NCBI RefSeq assembly: GCF_006546775.1
Contig: NZ_VICE01000149.1
Location: forward strand, 1-60,239
DNA from: Marilutibacter aestuarii
Lineage (GTDB): Bacteria > Pseudomonadota > Gammaproteobacteria > Xanthomonadales > Xanthomonadaceae
Reading direction: 5' to 3'
Length of the DNA stretch: 60,239 bases
The notes under the pieces were generated by a model that was given only the letters and a program-made list of their open reading frames with translations, was not told where the DNA came from and searched no databases. Positions 10,218-18,700 of this stretch are shown here, piece after piece (the first letter of the stretch is position 1; each line of letters starts with the position of its first letter). Made by a program: the position numbers and the translations under genes.

Positions 10218-11279
10218 CTACTCGCCGTCCTCGGTCGAACTGTCGTGCGGCGGCGCGTTGTCGACCACGGTCATCGCCACCCCGGTGGTGGAGGGCAGGA
10301 TGGGCGCATCGGTGACCATCAGGGTCGTGCCGGGCGCGAGGTAGGGCGTGGCGGCGGCGACGAAGGCCGGCGGCAGGACCACGCGGGCCACCTCCTCGGG
10401 CTTCATCTTGTTGCCGGCCTCGCTCTCCAGCCCGGGCACGCTGACCGCGGTCCAGTCGGGTTCGTAGCCTTCCGGCATGCGCCCCTCGGCATCGGGCTGC
10501 TGCGTGCCGACCACGGTATAGACATGCGAGCCCAGCGGGCGGTGCGCATCGCGGAAGACCATGCGCGTGCGCCCGATCTCCACGCCGTTGCGATAGACCA
10601 GGACGCGGCGGTCGGCGGTGCTGAGCAGGATCGAGATGGGACCCTCGGTCGCCAGCTCGGGCTGCCAGCGGTAGACCTCGCCGGTGTACAGGCGCGGGAT
10701 CTCGACCTGCTCGCCGGAAACCGGGTGCACCGGCGCCAGCGCGCCGGGGTGGCTGACCTCGTAGGGCGCGCTCGACTCGTCGGCGACCACCACGGTCATG
10801 CCCAGCGGGCTGACCTCGAACAGCTTCTCGGCGAACACCGAGGGCAGGTGCACGCAGCCGTGCGAGGAGGGATACCCCGGCAGGCCGCCGGCGTGCAGCG
10901 CCACGCCACCCCAGGTCAGGCGCTGGGTATAGGGCATCGCCGCGTTGTTGTAGATCGAGGACCGGTGGTCCTTGTCCTTCTGCAGCGTGGTGAACACGCC
11001 GGTCGGGGTCTGGTGGCCCTTCTTGCCGGTGCTGATCGTGGTGTAACCGATCAGCACGCCGTTGCGGTACGCGTAGGCCAGCTGCTCGTTGAGGCTGACG
11101 ACCACCACGATCGGCCCGGCGGGCGCCAGCTCCGGCGACCAGACGAACTGGCCGGGCTGGAGCGCGGAGGCCGGGATCGTGCGGGCCTGGGATTCCTTGT
11201 CGCCCCAGAACGGGGTGGATGCTTCGACAGCGCCTGCCGAAGAGGAGAGCAACAGGGCGAGGGCAATGTTGCGTAGCAT
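10218..11279 (-). CDS. Exported L,D-transpeptidase (YkuD family)
   Basis: This protein of about 353 residues has a signal peptide from MLRNIALALLLSSSAGAVEA. The N-terminal half is a YkuD catalytic domain: LNEQLAYAYRNGVLIGYTTI, then GHQTPTGVFTTLQK, GGVALHAGGLPGYPSSHGCV and HLPSVFAEKLF, with the conserved H-x(n)-SHGCxH motif. The C-terminal half repeats a similar strand-rich unit (ISILLSTADRRVLVYRNGVE) without the Cys motif. Alternative starts lie upstream at 11321 (MAKSVATK) and 11381; none has a clear ribosome site, so the N-terminus is uncertain. It forms 3-3 cross-links or anchors proteins to peptidoglycan. Confidence 0.88.
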   Translation of the reverse strand: MLRNIALALLLSSSAGAVEASTPFWGDKESQARTIPASALQPGQFVWSPELAPAGPIVVVVSLNEQLAYAYRNGVLIGYTTISTGKKGHQTPTGVFTTLQKDKDHRSSIYNNAAMPYTQRLTWGGVALHAGGLPGYPSSHGCVHLPSVFAEKLFEVSPLGMTVVVADESSAPYEVSHPGALAPVHPVSGEQVEIPRLYTGEVYRWQPELATEGPISILLSTADRRVLVYRNGVEIGRTRMVFRDAHRPLGSHVYTVVGTQQPDAEGRMPEGYEPDWTAVSVPGLESEAGNKMKPEEVARVVLPPAFVAAATPYLAPGTTLMVTDAPILPSTTGVAMTVVDNAPPHDSSTEDGE

Positions 11280-11336
11280 TCGGGTGTCCAGGGTCGGCTT
11301 CGTCGCGACTGACTTTGCCATATCCGGACAGGCCGC

Positions 11337-11826
11337 GTGCGTGGAGAGCGTCATGCGCACGGCAATGAACCCAGCCACCAACTCGCCTGCCTCTACGCCT
11401 ATGCCGGCCAGCCCTGGCGCACCCAGGCACGCCTGGGCCGGATCATGTCGACCCGGTACACGCCCACCCCCGACGGCCTCGCCGGCAACGACGACCTCGG
11501 CCAGATGTCGGCCTGGTACCTGTTCACCGCGCTGGGTTTCTACCCCGTCGCCCCGGGCAGCAACGAATACGTCATCGGCCGCCCTTCCTGCCCGAGGCCA
11601 CCCTCAACCTGCCCAACGGCAAGCGCTTCCGCAACGTCGCCGAAGCCCTGTCGGACGCACACCCCTACGTCGGCCGCGTCACCCTGGACGGCAAACCGCT
11701 GGACCGCGCCTACCTCCGCGACGAAGAGATCATGGCCGGCGGCGAACTGCGCTTCGCATGCAGGCCGCCCCCAACAAGGACTGGGCCACCGCCCCCGACC
11801 AGCGGCCGTACTCGATGTCGCGGTGA
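11337..11826 (+). pseudogene. Remnant of a GH92 alpha-mannosidase gene (3' end, frameshifted)
   Basis: Only the C-terminal part survives. The first frame reads GNEPSHQLACLYAYAGQPW and DGLAGNDDLGQMSAWYLFTA, then LGFYPVAPGSNEYVIGRP, the signature of GH92 exo-alpha-mannosidases (catalytic region GNEPS and GQMSAWY). After VIGRP (about 11583) the sense frame shifts: FLPEATLNLPNGKRFRNVAE and GRVTLDGKPLDRAYLRDEEI continue one frame over. At about 11758 it shifts again to MQAAPNKDWATAPDQRPYSM before the stop at 11826. Both shifts fit single missing bases. The 5' part is absent and the gene starts abruptly inside the divergent L,D-transpeptidase upstream region. Confidence 0.85.
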
Positions 11827-11912
11827 ATGCGCGTGCGGGGCGGTCGCCCATGTGGCCGCCCCCTAAACCGGAGTGACCGCTGCGAGGCGGGATTGAGTAA
11901 ACTCCCCGCCAA

Positions 11913-12247
11913 GGGCCTATAGCTCAACGGTTAGAGCAGGGGACTCATCGAAAGGTGCCGCCGCGCAGGAATGCGCGGACGGGAACGGGATGAATTCAGG
12001 GAAACCTCAGCGGCGCGCACGACGCGGCCGGTGGCAACCCTGAGCCAAGCCGGCGGTACACCGCCGGAAGGTGCAGAGACTACCTGGGGGCTCCAGTGCC
12101 CTTGATCACAGGCTCGAGCGTCCCGCGCCCCATCCGTCGAACGTCAACGACGCACGACGAAGGGTGAAGAGATAGTCCGCGCCGAGGGGAAACCCCCGGA
12201 CCACGCGAATCCCTTGGTTCCAGGTTCGAATCCTGGTGGGCCCACCA
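11913..12247 (+). tRNA. tRNA-Ile2(CAU) interrupted by a group I intron
   Basis: The exons are 11913-11948 and 12208-12247. Joined, they give a full cloverleaf: acceptor GGGCCTA/TGGGCCC, D-arm AGCTCAACGGTTAGAGC, anticodon stem GGGGA/TCCCT with loop CTCATAA, T-arm CCAGGTTCGAATCCTGG and an encoded CCA. GACTCATAATC matches the bacterial tRNA-Ile2 whose CAU anticodon is modified by TilS to lysidine; an elongator Met tRNA is the alternative. The intron lies directly after anticodon base 36. The 3' end is the likely attachment site of the element whose integrase follows at 12428. Confidence 0.93.
11949..12207 (+). ncRNA. Self-splicing group I intron (Azoarcus-like, subgroup IC3) in tRNA-Ile2
   Basis: The 259-nt insert carries the conserved core in order: an internal guide GTGCC (GUG pairs with the CAU anticodon giving the U-G splice pair), AATTCAGGGAAACCTCAGCG (P3/P4), GGCAACCCTGAGCCAAGCC (P4/P5/P6), GGAAGGTGCAGAGACTA (P6/P7 strand) and GTGAAGAGATAGTCC (P7/P3 partner). 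A terminal hairpin GGGGAAACCCC (P9 with a GAAA loop) follows, and the last base is the required G (12207). The blocks and insertion point correspond to the Azoarcus tRNA-Ile(CAU) intron. It is longer by about 50 nt in the P8 region and encodes no homing endonuclease. Confidence 0.92.
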
Positions 12248-12360
12248 TCTACTGATCCGACGAAGTCCAAATCTGTCCTGAAGCCCCTTGAAATCCTAGT
12301 GTTTACGGGGCGTGCCCGTGCAGGGTCGTCCAAAGGGGGCCAACGGAATCCGAGTGGATC

Positions 12361-12424
12361 GTGAGTAACGACGTGAGTAAGATAGCTGAGTCGCCCACGC
12401 TTACTCACGTATCGGTTACTCACA
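12361..12424. promoter_or_regulatory. Integrase arm-type sites: two direct and two inverted GTGAGTAA boxes
   Basis: GTGAGTAA occurs at 12361-12368 and 12373-12380 (12-bp period) and as its reverse complement TTACTCAC at 12401-12408 and 12417-12424. The last box abuts the ribosome site of the integrase gene. The same pair with the same 12-bp period recurs at 39653-39672. This arrangement fits arm-binding sites of a tyrosine integrase and would let the integrase repress its own promoter. It is an inference from pattern. Confidence 0.65.
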
Positions 12425-12427
12425 GGA

Positions 12428-13627
12428 ATGCTGACAGACACCAAGCTGCGCGCACTGAAGCCCAAGGAGAAGGTCTACCGCCTCGCTGATGCGAATGGGC
12501 TGTGCGTCGAGGTCAGGCCCTCAGGATCCCGGATCTGGCGCTACCGATACCGGTACGCCGGCAAGGCCAACATGCTGACCATCGGGGCCTATCCGGCGGT
12601 CTCGTTGGCTGAAGCGCGGGCTGAAAGGGAAAAGGCTCGCGCCCAGCTCAAGAAGGGCATGGATCCGTCGTTAGTGGCGAGGATAGATCGAGCCGCCCAA
12701 GAGGAAGAGGCCGGCAACACGTTTGGCGCAATAGCCAAGGAGCTCACCGCCCAGCGTTCGCAGAAGCTCAGCCCTGGATCTGTTGTACGCGAACGCAGGA
12801 TGCTGGAGCGCGATCTGGGAAGCATTGCCGCTCTTCCGATCCGGAGCATCACCGCGCCGATGCTGCTGAAGGCCCTTCGCAAGGTTGAGGGCCGGGGGGC
12901 GGTCGAGACGGCGCATCGTGCCCGCGCTGCAGCGGGCATGGTTTTTCGCTATGCCATTGCCACTGGCCGGGCAGAGAACGATCCGACGGTGAGCCTCGCA
13001 GGCGCTCTGGCGCCCACGACGACGAAGCATTTCGCGAGCATCACGGATCCAGACGAGGTTGCGAAGTTGCTCAGAGCGATCTACTGCTACCAAGGCTCTC
13101 CGATCGTGGCCGTTGCGCTCAAGCTCTCCGCATTGCTGTTTGTCAGGCCAGGCGAGCTTCGGGCAGCTCGTTGGGTTGATATCGACCTCTGCTCCGCGGA
13201 GTGGCGCTATGTCACGAGCAAGACAAAGACTTCACACGTGGTGCCGTTAGCCAGTCAAGTGATCGAGTTGCTTGAAGAGGTCAAGCCTTACTCCAGGAAC
13301 AGCCAGTTCGTCTTCCCCAGCGTGAGGACTATCTCGAAGCCAATTAGCGAGAACACAATCAACGCGGCCCTTAGGAGCCTTGGGTTTGATGGGACGATGA
13401 TCACGGCGCATGGGTTTCGCGCAATGGCGCGGACACTCTTGGATGAAGTGCTTGGGTTCCGGCCCGATTTCATCGAGCATCAGCTGGCGCACGCGGTTCG
13501 TGACCCGCTAGGCCGAGCCTACAACCGGACCACGCATCTCGAAGAGCGAAAAAAAATGATGCAATCGTGGGCCGACTACCTTGAGCAACTGAGACTCACG
13601 TCCGTCGATCGGAAGCGTTCGATCTAA
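12428..13627 (+). CDS. P4-type site-specific tyrosine integrase
   Basis: This 399-residue protein begins with a DUF4102 arm-binding domain (MLTDTKLRALKPKEKVYRLA, GKANMLTIGAYPAVSLAEAR), then a SAM-like core-binding domain (about 100-195) and the catalytic domain. The catalytic residues are visible: R240 in RPGELRAARW, the TSKTKTSHVVPL beta-hairpin lysine, H328-x-x-R331 in TAHGFRAMAR, a histidine in EHQLAH and the nucleophile Y365 in GRAYNR. Such integrases recombine at tRNA 3' ends, and this gene starts 180 bp from the tRNA-Ile2 3' end. It should catalyse insertion and excision of the island to its right. Confidence 0.95.
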   Translation: MLTDTKLRALKPKEKVYRLADANGLCVEVRPSGSRIWRYRYRYAGKANMLTIGAYPAVSLAEARAEREKARAQLKKGMDPSLVARIDRAAQEEEAGNTFGAIAKELTAQRSQKLSPGSVVRERRMLERDLGSIAALPIRSITAPMLLKALRKVEGRGAVETAHRARAAAGMVFRYAIATGRAENDPTVSLAGALAPTTTKHFASITDPDEVAKLLRAIYCYQGSPIVAVALKLSALLFVRPGELRAARWVDIDLCSAEWRYVTSKTKTSHVVPLASQVIELLEEVKPYSRNSQFVFPSVRTISKPISENTINAALRSLGFDGTMITAHGFRAMARTLLDEVLGFRPDFIEHQLAHAVRDPLGRAYNRTTHLEERKKMMQSWADYLEQLRLTSVDRKRSI

Positions 13628-13695
13628 GTGCTGTGGGCGACATCGGAAGGTACCGGATCTGTTCGCGAAAGCGCGTCCATCGCGGCAAGCCCCTC

Positions 13696-16233
13696 TTACA
13701 CAGTAGTTTCAACGGTCGCAGCGTCCACAAGCGACGCAACTTCGGTATACATATCAACTGTAGTCCCTGGTGCTGAAATCGATATCACCAGTGCGTAGCG
13801 TCCGATATCTGTAACGCGCCGCTGACCGGTATGTGACTTCCACCAGCCCCCGACAGGATAAACAGCGATCAAATCGTGTCCCGCGAGGTCGATCGCGTGA
13901 CCCCGCCATAGGTCACAGTGGAGTGAGCCGGCTTGTACGGCCTTGGAACCCAAGAGCCAGTAATCCTGTTCGCGTTCAGCGGGGGACGTGCCGCGCTCTT
14001 GGGCAGCGTTGACGCGAGCGCGGAAGGCCGCCGCCGTCTCGTTACGCTTCTTCATCGCGAACCGCAGTCCAAACGAGCGGTAGGTCTCCGGGCGCGTTGC
14101 GGCCTTTCCAGACAGGTTAGGTTCGACGAAATAAGATAGGGTCACTTTCATCGTGACAACTTGGTTCTCAAGCTGCTCAAGCGCTTCGCGCGGCCAGGGA
14201 AGATCATAAAAGTGCATCTCGTTGAACACGCCTGACCGATCATCGGCGCCCATGGCAAACGGTTGGATCTCCGCTTCTGCAACGAGAGTTAGGTCATTAC
14301 TTGCAGAAAGAGCCGCGCGCTCGAACTCCGGTACCCCATAGCCAACTTCGCGCAATAGCATCTGCCGCTGCCGTTTGGATGAGCCTCTCCAATGATCCCC
14401 CCGCCCAATTAACTGATCGCGGATCGGCTTGGGCCATCTTGCAGCATCGACTGTTAGCGCGCGGTGGGTCTCCGGCCATAGGTCTGGCAGCGCGGCTTGT
14501 AGCCGCCCCATAAAGTTTCCGGCTACGCCCACGGCTGCACTAGTTGCCCAGAATGGCACCAGTGGCTCGGTCGTTACCTCTGAACCGGTTGCAAGCAGCG
14601 ATATTGCTTCGTGCCAACCGCAGAAGTTACTGGAATCCGCTGCCATGTTACCGGCTTCAAACAAGACCTCGGGTTTGATTGGAGTGAGGTCGTAAGGTAA
14701 AGACCGCGAGCCGCGGCTGAACGGGCTACGATTATTGGCCTTGACCACGGGCGTATATATCGGAGGTGGTGCGGGCATCTGCTCCTTGCGAGTAAAGCCG
14801 CCAATGGTCAGTGCGTTCCAACTCTGCGAAGGATCTTCGAGCGGCTTGGGCTGCACGACGTCGTCTAACATCCCTCCAGAGACGTTTCCGGTGGCCACCA
14901 TGAGCAACCGCTTGGGCGTACGGGAAGCATGGCTATTGTCTGCTGCATCTCCGGCCGTTGAGCCAGAAGCTATCTGGTCCAGAGCGCCACTCCAAGTAGA
15001 AGGTCGGTCCGACGGGAAGTCTGTTGTAGTGGTTGCAAGACAAAAGGCGCGAGCGACCCCGGGACGCGCGACTTCTACCTGAGCTACTGCACCTTGCGTT
15101 ACGACCCCGTAGCTAGGCGGTTCCGTTGCAGGAAAGCCGTTCGGCGGCAGCAACTTCATCGACTCCACCGCATGAGTGAGTTCTACGGGGCCCGTGCTGT
15201 TCATGTAAGGCTCGAGGTCACCGTAGAGAATCAGACCAGCCAAGGCGGTTCCGTGCCCGCCGTCAGGGTAGTGATCATCGGCTCCCCAAGCCTCGTCATA
15301 CGCCCACGCGCCTTCCAGGCCGAAGGAAAGGAGTGGATGTGCGGCGGCGACCCCCGTATCAAGAGTGCATACCACGCCGGCTGTTTCAATAGGCCGGACA
15401 ACCCGAGTGGCCAATTCGTCAACCCAATCCGAAGAAGTAACACCGGTGCCGTCGCGGTCAAGGAATGGCTGGATCGTCCCTGTTGCGCGCCGGACCTCGG
15501 CGATTGCACCCGGCAGACGGGCGGTGAACTCCGCCAAAGCGCGGGCGTGCGTATGCACGAAAACCACAACAGTGTCTGGAAACACCAGTCGGTCGGAATG
15601 AACGTCGAGATTCAATGAGCGGGCAAGATTCGATACGTACTCCGAGCGCCGTGAATCTCCAGGAACCCACAACTCCCACCAGGCCGCAGTTGCAGATCCT
15701 AAGTCGACGTCGCCGACAAAAATCGACTCTGCCCTAGCAGCGCTGATTGTCTCGAGCACTTCAAAGCGCTCGATGTCAGGTCGCCGTGTGTTGTGCGGCG
15801 CGCGGCCGTAGGCGCCGAGCCGGTCGCGTAGAAACGCACGTGCGTCGTCAGGAATGAAAAGGAGAGCGCTCTCGATCCTGTCAAGACGTTGAGTTCGCAG
15901 GGTTCGTATGTCCTGTGAGGCAAAGTCAAGCGTGGTCGGCACCTTGACGGCATTTACAAACGAGCCTTCATCTGGCGGGCGCGTTGTAACCTCAACTATC
16001 CTCCCGAGCTTCAGGTCCGGAACCGGAAGTCGTGTGTCCGCCTCGCCTGTGGGTACTTCATCCAGCGCGGCGGTGAGCTGACTGATGAGCCCCTCCGCAT
16101 GTGCGGCGTAGTTTTCGCGCAGCGGTCTCCTCGATTGGGCGCGTGAAGGAAACCCATACCTTGCGGATTCACGAAACGCGTTAATGGTTAGGTGCGGCTT
16201 ATCGCGCGCTCCGTACTCATTAGACTCTGTCAT
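13696..16233 (-). CDS. Subtilisin-like (S8) serine protease partnered with AAA ATPase
   Basis: This 845-residue protein has no signal peptide, so it is probably cytoplasmic, unlike most subtilases. The catalytic set is intact: D292 (CTLDTGVAAAHP), H327 (GGHGTALAGLI), oxyanion N450 (VATGNVSGG) and S565 (ATSAAVGVAG, a variant of GTSMAxPxVAG). An N-terminal region of about 280 residues and a C-terminal region of about 230 residues are of unknown fold. It lies 50 bp downstream of the AAA ATPase gene on the same strand. AAA/subtilase pairs occur in bacterial accessory regions and are suspected conflict or quality-control modules; the target is unknown. Codon use is less GC-rich than the core genes. 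Confidence 0.85.
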   Translation of the reverse strand: MTESNEYGARDKPHLTINAFRESARYGFPSRAQSRRPLRENYAAHAEGLISQLTAALDEVPTGEADTRLPVPDLKLGRIVEVTTRPPDEGSFVNAVKVPTTLDFASQDIRTLRTQRLDRIESALLFIPDDARAFLRDRLGAYGRAPHNTRRPDIERFEVLETISAARAESIFVGDVDLGSATAAWWELWVPGDSRRSEYVSNLARSLNLDVHSDRLVFPDTVVVFVHTHARALAEFTARLPGAIAEVRRATGTIQPFLDRDGTGVTSSDWVDELATRVVRPIETAGVVCTLDTGVAAAHPLLSFGLEGAWAYDEAWGADDHYPDGGHGTALAGLILYGDLEPYMNSTGPVELTHAVESMKLLPPNGFPATEPPSYGVVTQGAVAQVEVARPGVARAFCLATTTTDFPSDRPSTWSGALDQIASGSTAGDAADNSHASRTPKRLLMVATGNVSGGMLDDVVQPKPLEDPSQSWNALTIGGFTRKEQMPAPPPIYTPVVKANNRSPFSRGSRSLPYDLTPIKPEVLFEAGNMAADSSNFCGWHEAISLLATGSEVTTEPLVPFWATSAAVGVAGNFMGRLQAALPDLWPETHRALTVDAARWPKPIRDQLIGRGDHWRGSSKRQRQMLLREVGYGVPEFERAALSASNDLTLVAEAEIQPFAMGADDRSGVFNEMHFYDLPWPREALEQLENQVVTMKVTLSYFVEPNLSGKAATRPETYRSFGLRFAMKKRNETAAAFRARVNAAQERGTSPAEREQDYWLLGSKAVQAGSLHCDLWRGHAIDLAGHDLIAVYPVGGWWKSHTGQRRVTDIGRYALVISISAPGTTVDMYTEVASLVDAATVETTV

Positions 16234-16283
16234 GCTACCCCATTGCTACGCATGTTCTAAACACCGCTTTCCCCGGCGGTGGC

Positions 16284-17294
16284 CTAATCAATCGTAGAGC
16301 GGCGAAACTTTCCCTTCAGCGTGTGACGGTTCCTTAGGGCGTGCATGAGCGCACTCCCCGATACCTTGGACGAGCCCTCAAGGATCGCATCCTTAACCAC
16401 CGCGTCTGCGGCACGCACTAGTTCACCTTGGCTTAGCCCACACGAAGCAGGCTCAATTCCAGCCAACACCTTTGGGCCGGGCTTCAACTTACCAAGGCGC
16501 CGTTCAAGAATGGCTCGAGCGGCCAACGCATCCGGCACCTGATATTCAATTACTTCGTCGAATCGCCGCGCTAGTGCCTCATCAAGAATTTCAACGTGAT
16601 TGGTTGCGGCTAGTACCAAGCTGTCGGTTGAGTTCGGCTCTTCCATGAAGGCCAAGACTGAATTGAGGATGCGTCGAATCTCACCTACGTCGTTAGGATC
16701 GCCACGGCGTGCGCCTATCGCGTCGAACTCATCGAGTAAGTAGACACCACGAGTTTGTGCGATCTGATCGAATAGGAGTCGCAACTTCGCAGCCGTCTCT
16801 CCAAGAAATCGGCTAAACAGTGCTTCAAGCCGAACGGTGAAGAGCGGAAGATGGAGCTCACCCGCTAACGCAGACGCTGTCATCGTCTTGCCGGTGCCGG
16901 GAGGTCCAACCAGCAAGATGTGCGTCGTCGGGCGATGACCGTGCTCTCGTAGTCGTGCGCGTTCTCGCTGCTGACGCACGACGCGAGCAAGCCGCTGATG
17001 CACGTCTTCCGATAGGACCATGCTCTCTAGAGTGACCTTCGGATAGGTGCTCTCGACGAGACCCTGTAGCTCTCCACGCGGACGGGCGAGGGGGATCGGT
17101 GTCTGTCCGCTTGGCTGTCGTTCGTTCCGTTGCTGGTCCCGGGCGCGCTGCACCAGACGCTTGAGCTTATTGGCCTCCTCAAGGCGGCCTTGCCTAGCCT
17201 CTTGGGCTGCAACTTGAAGAGCAATTGACAAGAATTGCTCCTCGTCGCGCTCAATGTGCGAGTTGAGGAGCGCAATCAGCTGCTTTGTGGACAT
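16284..17294 (-). CDS. AAA+ ATPase (classical AAA clade), partner of S8 protease
   Basis: This 336-residue protein has a helical N-terminus of about 90 residues followed by one AAA domain: Walker A GPPGTGKT (130-137), Walker B VYLLDEFD (184-191), sensor-1 LVLAATN and arginine finger ALARRFDEV. The C-terminal lid includes GLSQGELVRAADAVVKDAIL. The sequence is nearest to FtsH/Cdc48-like remodellers of the 'AAA family ATPase' type found beside S8 peptidases. It would form a ring and unfold or present substrates to the protease encoded next. AGGAG 8 nt before the ATG supports the start. Confidence 0.88.
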   Translation of the reverse strand: MSTKQLIALLNSHIERDEEQFLSIALQVAAQEARQGRLEEANKLKRLVQRARDQQRNERQPSGQTPIPLARPRGELQGLVESTYPKVTLESMVLSEDVHQRLARVVRQQRERARLREHGHRPTTHILLVGPPGTGKTMTASALAGELHLPLFTVRLEALFSRFLGETAAKLRLLFDQIAQTRGVYLLDEFDAIGARRGDPNDVGEIRRILNSVLAFMEEPNSTDSLVLAATNHVEILDEALARRFDEVIEYQVPDALAARAILERRLGKLKPGPKVLAGIEPASCGLSQGELVRAADAVVKDAILEGSSKVSGSALMHALRNRHTLKGKFRRSTID

Positions 17295-17685
17295 AGGAGG
17301 CTCCTCGCGTTACAGCTGCCAGACGCGTGAACATGCACATCGTGGTCTGCGCCAGATGTGCGGTCGAGCATGTCCAGCAAGCGCTTTAGGTTAGCACGAG
17401 CCGGTGCACAAATCGTGCCCTGTGTTGTCTTGAAATGGCACTGGTTCCGAAAGTATTCAAAGCAAATGAGTTTCAAATACATATTACTCTTGTGAGGCTG
17501 GCTGAGGGCCCGCCTCGCGGGAGGGCGCTCCGCATCGTAGCGCCTCTGAACGGCTGAAACATGATCCCTCCAAAGAACGACATCGTGACCTGTGTTCTCG
17601 TGGTCACCGCAGCACTGTTGGTGAGCCTCGCAAAATGTGCGGGCTGCACGACCAGGCCCCTCTGAACCTATTAACCAATGCCACC
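17295..17685. other. Intergenic region with probable promoter of the AAA/S8 operon
   Basis: I see no convincing gene here. An AT-rich patch at 17435-17495 stands out from the surroundings. Read on the minus strand it contains TTGAAA followed about 15 bp later by TACTTT, a weak sigma-70-like pair pointing at the AAA gene. The remainder shows nothing I can name. Confidence 0.35.
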
Positions 17686-17717
17686 GCACAAGGCCCGGGT
17701 CGTCCCGGGCCTTGTGC
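17686..17717 (+). terminator. Perfect 14-bp hairpin just upstream of the DUF932 gene
   Basis: GCACAAGGCCCGGG (17686-17699) pairs perfectly with CCCGGGCCTTGTGC (17704-17717) around a TCGT loop and is followed by TTT. It ends only 24 bp before the DUF932 start codon. It could terminate transcripts from the left, or act as an attenuator or transcript stabiliser for the DUF932 operon. Confidence 0.7.
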
Positions 17718-17741
17718 TTTATGGCGTCTGAGGAATTGAAC

Positions 17742-18698
17742 ATGCATCTTGTTGAGTCAATGGCCTACACCGGGGCGACTCCCTGGCACGGGCTGGGCAA
17801 TCGGCTTCCGTCGAATCAGTCCATCGACGACTGGAAGAAGAGCGCTCGGATGGACTGGGACATCCGAGAAGCCGAAGTCCGCTACATCACCGGTGAGAAC
17901 GGCATCTGCGTCGTCAACGCCTTCCCAGACCAGAAGGTCCTGTACCGCTCCGACACCAAGGCTCCCCTGTCGGTGGTCGGCAAGCGCTTCAAAGTGGTCC
18001 AGCCCGGGGAGATCCTGGAGTTCTATCGGGACCTGACCGAGGTCGGCGGGTTCGAGCTGGAGACGGCGGGCGTGCTGCGGCAGGGGCGCAAGTTCTGGGC
18101 GCTCGCCAAGACAGGCCAGAGCACGATGCTCAAGGGCCGGGATCGGGTCGAGGGCTACCTGCTGCTGGCGACCGCGTGCGACGGCACCCTGGCGACGACC
18201 GCGCAGTTCACGTCGGTTCGTGTGGTCTGCAACAACACCCTGGCGATCGCGCTGGGGAGCAACGCAGGTGCCGTCAAGGTTCCGCATCGCAGTCAGTTCA
18301 ACCCCGACGTGGTCAAGCGGCAACTGGGAATCACGGTGTCCACGTGGGATCCGTTCGTTGCCCGCATGAAGGCGCTGGTGGAGTGTCCCGTCGACCCGGA
18401 CTCGGTGGATGGGCTCCTGCGTCGCGTCCTCACCTACCCGACGCCGGATGGAACCGGCGTTGTGGTGAACGAGCAGGCGTACAAGGTGGCGCGAGCGCTC
18501 TATGACGGTGCTGGCAAGGGTGCGGACATGAAGTCCGCTCGCGGCACTGCCTGGGGCGTCCTGAGCAGCGTGACGGAGTACGTGGACCATCATCGACGTG
18601 CGCGCAGCGATGACCATCGCAGGGACGCCGCGTGGTTCGGGGTCGGTGCCCAGATCAAGCAGCGGGCGTGGGATGAAGCCCTGAAGATGGTTGCCTGA
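17742..18698 (+). CDS. DUF932 phage/plasmid-like protein
   Basis: This 318-residue protein begins MHLVESMAYTGATPWHGLGN, the characteristic DUF932 (TIGR03299, 'phage/plasmid-like protein') start, and includes LSVVGKRFKVVQPGEILEFY and TSVRVVCNNTLAIAL. The ATG at 17742 is preceded by GAGGA. The family is found on phages, plasmids and integrative elements, nearly always beside recombination genes, with no settled biochemical role. Here it leads a row of such genes (YqaJ exonuclease, RDF-like protein, RadC). Confidence 0.88.
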   Translation: MHLVESMAYTGATPWHGLGNRLPSNQSIDDWKKSARMDWDIREAEVRYITGENGICVVNAFPDQKVLYRSDTKAPLSVVGKRFKVVQPGEILEFYRDLTEVGGFELETAGVLRQGRKFWALAKTGQSTMLKGRDRVEGYLLLATACDGTLATTAQFTSVRVVCNNTLAIALGSNAGAVKVPHRSQFNPDVVKRQLGITVSTWDPFVARMKALVECPVDPDSVDGLLRRVLTYPTPDGTGVVVNEQAYKVARALYDGAGKGADMKSARGTAWGVLSSVTEYVDHHRRARSDDHRRDAAWFGVGAQIKQRAWDEALKMVA

Positions 18699-18700
18699 GC

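Noticed and set aside
12106-12465. Minus-strand frame across the intron 3' half and tRNA end
   Set aside because: It overlaps the structured group I intron core and the tRNA exon; the sequence is explained by RNA structure, and no homing endonuclease motif is present.
17276-17743. Minus-strand frame of 155 codons upstream of the AAA ATPase gene
   Set aside because: It spans the AT-rich promoter patch and the perfect hairpin, shows no domain pattern and has no ribosome site.
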